Position numbers and translations under genes: made by a program. 64,000 bases of DNA. It comes from Cronobacter muytjensii ATCC 51329. Lineage in GTDB: Bacteria > Pseudomonadota > Gammaproteobacteria > Enterobacterales > Enterobacteriaceae. Shown here piece by piece: positions 59,018 to 64,000 of the stretch (within the stretch, counting starts at the first letter, position 1; the number at the start of each line of letters is the position of its first letter). The stretch spans positions 1,736,001 through 1,800,000 of the forward strand of contig NZ_CP012268.1 of the NCBI RefSeq assembly GCF_001277195.1. Direction: 5' to 3'. The notes under the pieces are model-generated. The model was given only the letters and a program-made list of their open reading frames with translations. It did no database searches and had not been told where the DNA came from.

Positions 59018-60179
59018 ATCCCGCCCGGCGCGCCAGCAGCGCGTAGCTTATTCCCCCCGCGATCAACCCCCAGAAAGCCGGGCCCACGCCCAGCAGCGTG
59101 ACGCCGGACGCCGTCACCAGAAATGTGATAAGCGCCGCGTCGCGGGCGCGTTCATTCGCCAGCGCCTGATGCAGGCTCCCGCCGATGGTGCCGAGCAGCG
59201 CCAGCCCGGCGAGCGTCTGCAGCCAGGGCGTCGGCAGGGCGGTCATCAGTGCGCCGATAGACCCACCGCACACGCCCGCCAGCAGATAAAACAGGCCCGC
59301 CAGCGCCGCCGCTATCCAGCGTTTGTCGTGCGACGGATGCGCCTCCGGGCTCTGGCAAATGGCCGCGGTAATGGCGGCGATGCAGATGGAAAAGACGCCG
59401 AATGGCGCCAGCAGCAGCGCCAGCAGCCCGGTCGTCACCATCAGCGGCGAGACCGGCACCCGGTAGCCGGAGGCCTGTAATGTGGCGACGCCCGGCGCAT
59501 TCTGCGAGGCCATCGTCACCAGAAAGAAGGGCAGGCCGACGCCGAGCAACGACGACAGGCTAAACGCGGGCGTGACGAATTCCGGCGGCGCGACGGCGAA
59601 ATGCAGCGCTGCCGTGTTCACCTCGCCCTGCAACAGACAGACCGCGACGCCTGCCAGCAGCGCGGCTATCACGGCATAGCGTGGAGCGATCGCTTTACTG
59701 ATAAGCCACGCGCCCGTCATGGCGGCGCACAGCACAAAATTCCCCTCCAGCGTACCGAACGCCTGTAGCCCGAAACGCAGCAGAATGCCTGCCAGCATCG
59801 CGGCGGCAAGCCCAGGCGGAATGATTTTCATCAGGCGGGCGAACAGCCCGGTAGCGCCACAGATAATGATAAGCGCGCTGGCGAATATAAAGATCCCGAC
59901 CGCCTCATGCAGAGTGTGGCCGTGAAGCCCCGTCGCCAGCAGCGCCGCGCCGGGCGTCGACCAGGCGGTCAGCACCGGCGCGCGATACCACAGGCTCAAC
60001 GCGAGCGTGCTGACGCCCATGCCGATGCCGAGCATCGTCATCCAGCCCGCCGTTTGCGCAGGCGTGGCGCCGGCCGCCGCCGCGGCCTGCCAGATAATGG
60101 CGGCGGAGCTGGCGTAACCGACCAGCACCGCCACAAAGCCTGCGATAACGGCAGGCGCGGGGGGAAGCGAAAAGCGCAT
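59016..60179 (-). CDS. ydcO: BenE-family benzoate/H+ symporter YdcO
   Basis: A 387-residue inner-membrane protein with 11-12 helices matching E. coli YdcO. BenE motifs are VGYASSAAIIWQAA near 20, ARLMKIIPPGLAAAMLAGILLRFG near 115 (split), LVTMASQNAPG near 218, and AICQSPEAHPSHDKRW near 270. The family is proposed to import benzoate-like acids. GGAGTTATT precedes the ATG. It is divergent from sutR across a spacer with two matching palindromic sites, so SutR very likely controls it. Confidence 0.94.
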   Translation of the reverse strand: MRFSLPPAPAVIAGFVAVLVGYASSAAIIWQAAAAAGATPAQTAGWMTMLGIGMGVSTLALSLWYRAPVLTAWSTPGAALLATGLHGHTLHEAVGIFIFASALIIICGATGLFARLMKIIPPGLAAAMLAGILLRFGLQAFGTLEGNFVLCAAMTGAWLISKAIAPRYAVIAALLAGVAVCLLQGEVNTAALHFAVAPPEFVTPAFSLSSLLGVGLPFFLVTMASQNAPGVATLQASGYRVPVSPLMVTTGLLALLLAPFGVFSICIAAITAAICQSPEAHPSHDKRWIAAALAGLFYLLAGVCGGSIGALMTALPTPWLQTLAGLALLGTIGGSLHQALANERARDAALITFLVTASGVTLLGVGPAFWGLIAGGISYALLARRAG

Positions 60180-60192
60180 AATAACTCCGGCT

Positions 60193-60239
60193 GTGCGTTA
60201 TAACGTCCAGCGACTCTAGCATCGTGCGCTATAACGCAC
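60193..60239. promoter_or_regulatory. two candidate SutR operators
   Basis: GTGCGTTATAACG (60193-60205) and GTGCGCTATAACGCAC (60224-60239) repeat at a 31-bp interval, three helical turns. The second is a near-perfect dyad; the first contains the palindrome CGTTATAACG. A TATACT -10 for sutR lies at 60247-60252, so binding would block both ydcO and sutR promoters. Confidence 0.7.
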
Positions 60240-60273
60240 AAGGCGCTATACTGACCGCAGCAAAGGAGAACGC

Positions 60274-60804
60274 ATGGATATCACCGCCCATCTCGCGCAG
60301 ACGCTGAAAGCGCTACGCCAGCGGAAAAACTGGAGCCTGACGCAGGCCGCTGAAATCACCGGCGTGTCGAAAGCGATGCTTGGCCAGATAGAGCGCAATG
60401 AATCAAGCCCGACGGTGGCGACACTGTGGAAGATAGCCACCGGCTTCAACGTGCCGTTCTCGGTGTTTATCCTGCCGCGCGCGTCGGGGGCGCGCGCCGT
60501 GTTTGACGGCGGGCAGGCGATGATCGTCGAGCCGTTGTTTCCGTGGGATGAACAGTTGCGCTTCGATATGCTCGCCATTACGCTCGCGCCCGGCGCGCAG
60601 AGCGACTCCACGCCGCATGAGAAAGGGGTGACGGAGCATGTGGTGGTGATTGAGGGCGAGCTGGAGCTTCAGACGGAGGGCGTCTGGCGACGGCTCGGCC
60701 CCGGCGACGGACTGAAGTTTGCCGGCGACCAGCCGCACGCCTATCGCAACGCGACGCCGCTGCCGGTGCGCTTCCATTCGGTTATTCACTACCCGGCGGC
60801 ATAA
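60274..60804 (+). CDS. sutR: XRE-cupin regulator SutR (YdcN)
   Basis: A 176-residue regulator matching E. coli SutR. The N-terminal helix-turn-helix reads LTQAAEITGVSKAMLGQIERNESSPTVATLW (about 22-52, in parts). The C-terminal cupin has TPHEKGVTEHVVVIEGELEL near 110 (split). In E. coli it affects sulfur-utilisation genes. GGAGAACGC precedes the ATG. It is divergent from ydcO and likely regulates itself through the palindromes between them. Confidence 0.94.
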   Translation: MDITAHLAQTLKALRQRKNWSLTQAAEITGVSKAMLGQIERNESSPTVATLWKIATGFNVPFSVFILPRASGARAVFDGGQAMIVEPLFPWDEQLRFDMLAITLAPGAQSDSTPHEKGVTEHVVVIEGELELQTEGVWRRLGPGDGLKFAGDQPHAYRNATPLPVRFHSVIHYPAA

Positions 60805-60828
60805 AAAAAACCGCAAGCGAGCTTGCGG
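60803..60828 (-). terminator. terminator facing leftward after sutR
   Basis: CCGCAAGC-GA-GCTTGCGG is a perfect 8-bp stem. Its T8 tract is on the minus strand, so it is oriented for a leftward transcript rather than for sutR. Confidence 0.6.
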
Positions 60829-61000
60829 CCAACGACAATCTACAACGACACGATGAAACTGAGGTGATAAGTCAGGAATACCGCCCCAGCGTATCGCGTC
60901 TTGCACGGCGCGCGAACGAAACCTTTGTGCAATACTTTCCCGCAGAATGGCAAACCGCCGCCAGCGCCGTGAAACAGTTTCCGTACGCCCCGAATGTGAC

Positions 61001-61006
61001 TACAAT
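61001..61006 (+). promoter_or_regulatory. -10 element of the rlhA promoter
   Basis: TACAAT, about 34 bases before the rlhA ATG. The -35 is poor (near 60978, TTTCCG). Confidence 0.4.
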
Positions 61007-61039
61007 AGCCGCCTTTCAAATAACGGATAACGACGAATT

Positions 61040-63004
61040 ATGCGCCTGCAATCGCATCACCTTGAACTGCTCAGCCCCGCCCGCGATACCGCTATCGCCC
61101 GCGAAGCCATTCTGCACGGCGCAGATGCAGTCTATATCGGCGGCCCCGGCTTCGGTGCCCGTCACAACGCCAGCAACAGCCTCCAGGACATCGCAGACCT
61201 GGTGCCGTTCGCCCATCGCTTCGGCGCGAAAGTGTTTGTCACGCTCAACACCATTCTGCATGACGACGAACTGGAGCCGGCCCGTAAGCTTATCGGCCAG
61301 TTCTACGACGCGGGCGTCGACGCCCTGATCGTGCAGGATATGGGGATCATGGAGCTGGATATTCCGCCCATTGAGCTGCACGCCAGCACTCAGTGCGACA
61401 TCCGCAGCGTCGAGAAAGCGAAGTTCCTCTCCGATGCTGGTTTCTCGCAAATCGTGCTGGCGCGCGAACTGAACCTCAACCAGATCCGCGCCATTCACGA
61501 AAGCACTGACGCCACTATCGAATTCTTTATTCACGGCGCGCTCTGCGTGGCCTATTCGGGCCAGTGCTATATCTCCCACGCCCAGACGGGGCGCAGCGCC
61601 AACCGCGGCGACTGCTCGCAGGCCTGCCGTCTGCCGTACACCCTGAAAGACGATCAGGGCCGCGTGGTGGCCTATGAAAAACACCTGTTGTCGATGAAAG
61701 ACAACGATCAGACCGCCAACCTGGCGGCGCTTATCGACGCGGGCGTGCGCTCCTTCAAGATTGAAGGGCGCTACAAAGACATGAGCTACGTGAAAAATAT
61801 CACGGCGCACTACCGTCAGATGCTTGACGCGATTATCGAAGATCGCGGCGATCTTGCGCGGTCTTCCGCCGGCAACACGGCGCACTATTTCGTGCCATCC
61901 ACCGAGAAAACCTTCCATCGCGGCAGCACCGATTACTTCGTGAATGCCCGTAAGATTGATATCGGCGCGTTCGACACGCCGACGTTTGTCGGCCTGCCGG
62001 TCGGCGAAGTGCTGAGCGTTGCGAAAGATCATCTGGATGTCGAAACCACCGAGCCGCTCGCTAATGGCGACGGGCTGAACGTCATGATCAAGCGCGAAGT
62101 GGTGGGTTTTCGCGTTAACGTGGCGGAAAAAACCGGCGAAAACCGCTATCGCGTTTTCCCGAACGAGATGCCCGCCGCGCTGAAAACCCTGCGCCCGCGC
62201 CACACGCTTAACCGCAATCTCGATCACAACTGGCAGCAGGCGCTGCTGAAAACCTCCAGCGAGCGCCGCGTGGCGGTGGATATCGAGCTTGGCGGCTGGC
62301 AGGAACAGCTAATTCTGACCTTAACCAGCGAAGACGGCGTCAGCGTGACGCATACGCTGGACGGGCAGTTCGACGAGGCCAATAACCCGGATAAAGCGCT
62401 GACCAGCCTGAAAGAGGGCCTGGCGAAACTGGGGCAGACTATCTATTTCGCCCGCGACGTGCAGATTACGCTTCCGGGCGCGCTGTTCGTGCCGAACGGC
62501 CAGCTCAACGCCTTGCGCCGCGAGGCTGTCGAGGCGCTGGACGCCGCGCGTCTGGCGAATTACCAGCGCGGCGTGCGCAAGCCGGTTTCCGTGCCGCCGC
62601 CGGTCTATCCGGAAACGCACCTGAGCTTCCTCGCCAACGTCTATAACCATAAAGCGCGTGAATTTTATCAGCGCTATGGCGTGCAGCTGATTGATGCCGC
62701 TTATGAAGCGCACGAAGAAAAAGGCGACGTGCCGGTGATGATCACCAAACACTGCCTGCGCTTTGCCTTTAACCTCTGTCCGAAACAGGCGAAGGGCAAC
62801 ATCAAGAGCTGGAAGGCGACGCCGATGCAGCTGGTGCACGGCGACGAAGTGCTGACGCTGCGCTTTGACTGCAAACCCTGTGAAATGCACGTGGTCGGCA
62901 AAATCAAAAACCACATCCTGAAAATGCCGCACCCCGGCAGCGTGGTAGCCTCCATCAGCCCGGAAGATCTGCTGAAAACCCTGCCGAAACGCAAGGGCGC
63001 CTGA
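61040..63004 (+). CDS. rlhA: 23S rRNA 5-hydroxycytidine C2501 synthase RlhA
   Basis: A 654-residue U32-peptidase-family protein matching E. coli RlhA (YdcP). The N-terminal barrel has the signature HGADAVYIGGPGFGARHNASNS near 27-48 (split). The U32 motif ALCVAYSGQCYIS near 170 and RGDCSQACRLPY near 190 carry cysteines, with further cysteines (CLRFAFNLCPK, CKPCEMH) near 573 and 611 that may hold an iron-sulfur cluster. It hydroxylates C2501 in the ribosomal peptidyl-transferase centre using prephenate-derived chemistry. A terminator follows. Confidence 0.96.
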   Translation: MRLQSHHLELLSPARDTAIAREAILHGADAVYIGGPGFGARHNASNSLQDIADLVPFAHRFGAKVFVTLNTILHDDELEPARKLIGQFYDAGVDALIVQDMGIMELDIPPIELHASTQCDIRSVEKAKFLSDAGFSQIVLARELNLNQIRAIHESTDATIEFFIHGALCVAYSGQCYISHAQTGRSANRGDCSQACRLPYTLKDDQGRVVAYEKHLLSMKDNDQTANLAALIDAGVRSFKIEGRYKDMSYVKNITAHYRQMLDAIIEDRGDLARSSAGNTAHYFVPSTEKTFHRGSTDYFVNARKIDIGAFDTPTFVGLPVGEVLSVAKDHLDVETTEPLANGDGLNVMIKREVVGFRVNVAEKTGENRYRVFPNEMPAALKTLRPRHTLNRNLDHNWQQALLKTSSERRVAVDIELGGWQEQLILTLTSEDGVSVTHTLDGQFDEANNPDKALTSLKEGLAKLGQTIYFARDVQITLPGALFVPNGQLNALRREAVEALDAARLANYQRGVRKPVSVPPPVYPETHLSFLANVYNHKAREFYQRYGVQLIDAAYEAHEEKGDVPVMITKHCLRFAFNLCPKQAKGNIKSWKATPMQLVHGDEVLTLRFDCKPCEMHVVGKIKNHILKMPHPGSVVASISPEDLLKTLPKRKGA

Positions 63005-63020
63005 TTCGCCTATCCGTAAA

Positions 63021-63047
63021 AGCCAGAGCATGCGCTCTGGCTTTTTT
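63021..63047 (+). terminator. rho-independent terminator of rlhA
   Basis: AGCCAGAGC-ATGC-GCTCTGGCT followed by five T. Confidence 0.92.
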
Positions 63048-63157
63048 ATGCCTGTTATCCCCGCATTTGCTGACGAAACCCGCAAAAACTGGCCGTTCTC
63101 CAGGCAATTACGCCGCTTCGCTTAAAAATAGGGTTGTCAGAATACCGCAATTCAAAC

Positions 63158-63177
63158 TACTGTATATAAACACAGTA
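63158..63177. promoter_or_regulatory. LexA (SOS) box of umuDC
   Basis: TACTGTATATAAACACAGTA matches the 20-base LexA consensus at every conserved position. It lies about 30 bases before the umuD start, covering the promoter. Confidence 0.95.
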
Positions 63178-63209
63178 AACAATAACATAATAAACGGATG
63201 GAGCACGCC

Positions 63210-63629
63210 ATGTTAATGATGCGTCTCTTACCACAGCCTGATGCCGAAGGGCTGCCGCTGTTTCTGGAGAAGGTGGCCTGCGGTTTTCCGTCTCCCGCGC
63301 AGGATTACATTGAAAAGCGCGTGAGCCTGGATGCGCACTGTATTGTGCATCCCAACGCGACCTATTTTCTCCGGGCGTCTGGCGAGTCGATGAACGGCGC
63401 CGGCATTGAGGATGGCGATCTGCTGGTGGTCGACAGCGCCCTGAAGCCGCAGGAGGGCGATATCGTCGTCGCGGCGCTGGAAGGGGAGTTCACGGTAAAA
63501 ACCCTGCGTCTGCGCCCGGTGGCGCAGCTGGTGCCAATGAACCCGGATTTCCCGCCCATTACGCTTGCAGGCGACGGCGAACTGGTGATTTTCGGCGTGG
63601 TGACCTGGGTGTTGAAAAAGAGGCGCTGA
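63210..63629 (+). CDS. umuD: UmuD, SOS mutagenesis protease-like subunit
   Basis: The ATG at 63210 (GGAG seven bases upstream) gives 139 residues, the K-12 length, and puts the key residues at canonical numbers: self-cleavage site Cys24-Gly25, catalytic Ser60 (ASGES) and Lys97 (TVK). RecA filaments trigger cleavage to UmuD', which joins UmuC as DNA polymerase V. It is repressed by LexA through the box upstream. In-frame starts at 63198 and later ATGs fit less well. umuC begins one base after its stop. Confidence 0.95.
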   Translation: MLMMRLLPQPDAEGLPLFLEKVACGFPSPAQDYIEKRVSLDAHCIVHPNATYFLRASGESMNGAGIEDGDLLVVDSALKPQEGDIVVAALEGEFTVKTLRLRPVAQLVPMNPDFPPITLAGDGELVIFGVVTWVLKKRR

Positions 63630-63630
63630 C

Positions 63631-64000
63631 ATGTACGCGCTGGTCGACGTCAACAGCTTTTATGCCTCCTGCGAGACGGTGTTTCGCCCGGATCTTAGGG
63701 ATAAGCCTGTCGTGGTGCTGAGCAATAACGACGGCTGCGTCATTGCCCGCAGCCGTCAGGCGAAAGCGCTCGGCATCACGATGGCGGAGCCTTATTTCAA
63801 ACAGCGCGCGCTGTTCGAGCGCCACCGGGTGGCGGTCTTTAGTTCCAACTACGCTTTTTACGCCGACATGAGCAAACGCGTGATGGATATTCTCGAAGAG
63901 ATGTCGCCGCAAGTGGAGATCTACTCGATCGATGAGGCGTTTATCGATCTGCGCGGCGTCAGCAACGTGATGGCGCTGACGGAATTTGGACAGGAGATCC
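63631..64000 (+). CDS. umuC: UmuC, Y-family polymerase V catalytic subunit (partial)
   Basis: The first 123 residues only; the gene runs past the window. MYALVDVNSFYASCE carries the first metal-binding Asp and the steric-gate Tyr region. NNDGCVIARS and IYSIDEAFIDL (with the catalytic Asp-Glu near 101) follow. With UmuD' dimers it forms the error-prone polymerase V for lesion bypass. It starts one base after the umuD stop, so translation is coupled. The reading frame is intact to the edge. Confidence 0.97.
   Translation, partial: MYALVDVNSFYASCETVFRPDLRDKPVVVLSNNDGCVIARSRQAKALGITMAEPYFKQRALFERHRVAVFSSNYAFYADMSKRVMDILEEMSPQVEIYSIDEAFIDLRGVSNVMALTEFGQEI

Noticed and set aside
1..64000. CRISPR array, tRNA or rRNA genes, complete insertion sequences or prophage
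   Set aside because: No regular repeat-spacer pattern, no tRNA-like cloverleaf, no transposase or integrase frame, and no phage structural genes were seen.

Overview
The window is chromosomal DNA from an enterobacterium. About 25 genes recognisable from Escherichia coli K-12 occur in K-12 order: zntB, fnrS, ttcA, ydbK, ydbJ, hslJ, ldhA, ydbH-ynbE-ydbL, azoR, hrpA, ydcF, aldA, cybB, trg, ydcI, ydcJ, opgD, rimL, ydcK, tehB, ydcL, ydcO, sutR, rlhA. The DNA is GC-rich (by eye high fifties per cent). GC content, an intrinsic FosA and the non-K-12 gene blocks suggest a Cronobacter-like genus or close relative; this placement is inference, not proof. Genes next to these in K-12 but absent here include dbpA, ompN-micC, the fea/paa cluster, hokB, ydcH, tehA and ydcM.

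Layout. 1-5.5 kb: start of a GAF-domain gene, small membrane proteins including an OrtT-type orphan toxin, the zinc transporter ZntB, the FNR-controlled small RNA FnrS, an unannotated proline-rich small protein, TtcA and a predicted endonuclease/exonuclease/phosphatase-fold enzyme. 5.9-12.5 kb: a stress-type SDR with a mannose-6-phosphate isomerase, then an AcoR-type sigma-54 activator divergent from an aldehyde/alcohol dehydrogenase pair with a clear -24/-12 promoter. 12.5-28 kb: an unknown polytopic membrane protein, then the K-12-like fermentation and envelope block (pyruvate:flavodoxin oxidoreductase, HslJ, LdhA, YdbH-YnbE-YdbL, AzoR, HrpA). 28-36 kb: an accessory block with an O-methyltransferase, a MarR-controlled tripartite drug efflux operon, a GNAT-fosA pair and an MHS-type transporter. 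36-42 kb: ydcF, aldA, an esterase, cybB and a second MHS transporter.

42.2-43.9 kb is a conspicuously AT-rich insert. It carries a frameshifted DUF2188 gene and an overlapping gene pair that looks like a Tlde1-type type VI secretion peptidoglycan effector with its membrane immunity protein. 43.9-49.1 kb: frmRA (formaldehyde detoxification) with a perfect operator, the chemoreceptor Trg behind a sigma-28 promoter, YciF and an old-yellow-enzyme reductase. 49.2-63 kb is the ydcI-to-rlhA block, interrupted by a carboxylesterase and by a compact, heavily structured non-coding stretch at 53.47-53.69 kb that may be an antisense-type RNA. The window ends in a chromosomal umuDC operon with a perfect LexA box; umuC is cut by the edge.

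Shared themes are redox and aldehyde metabolism (YdbK, LdhA, AldA, the AldB-like enzyme, FrmA, AzoR, the OYE reductase), envelope and stress functions (YdbH family, OpgD, HslJ, YciF), and defence or resistance (FosA, efflux, TehB, UmuDC, the putative effector pair). No CRISPR array, rRNA, tRNA, intact insertion sequence or complete prophage was seen.
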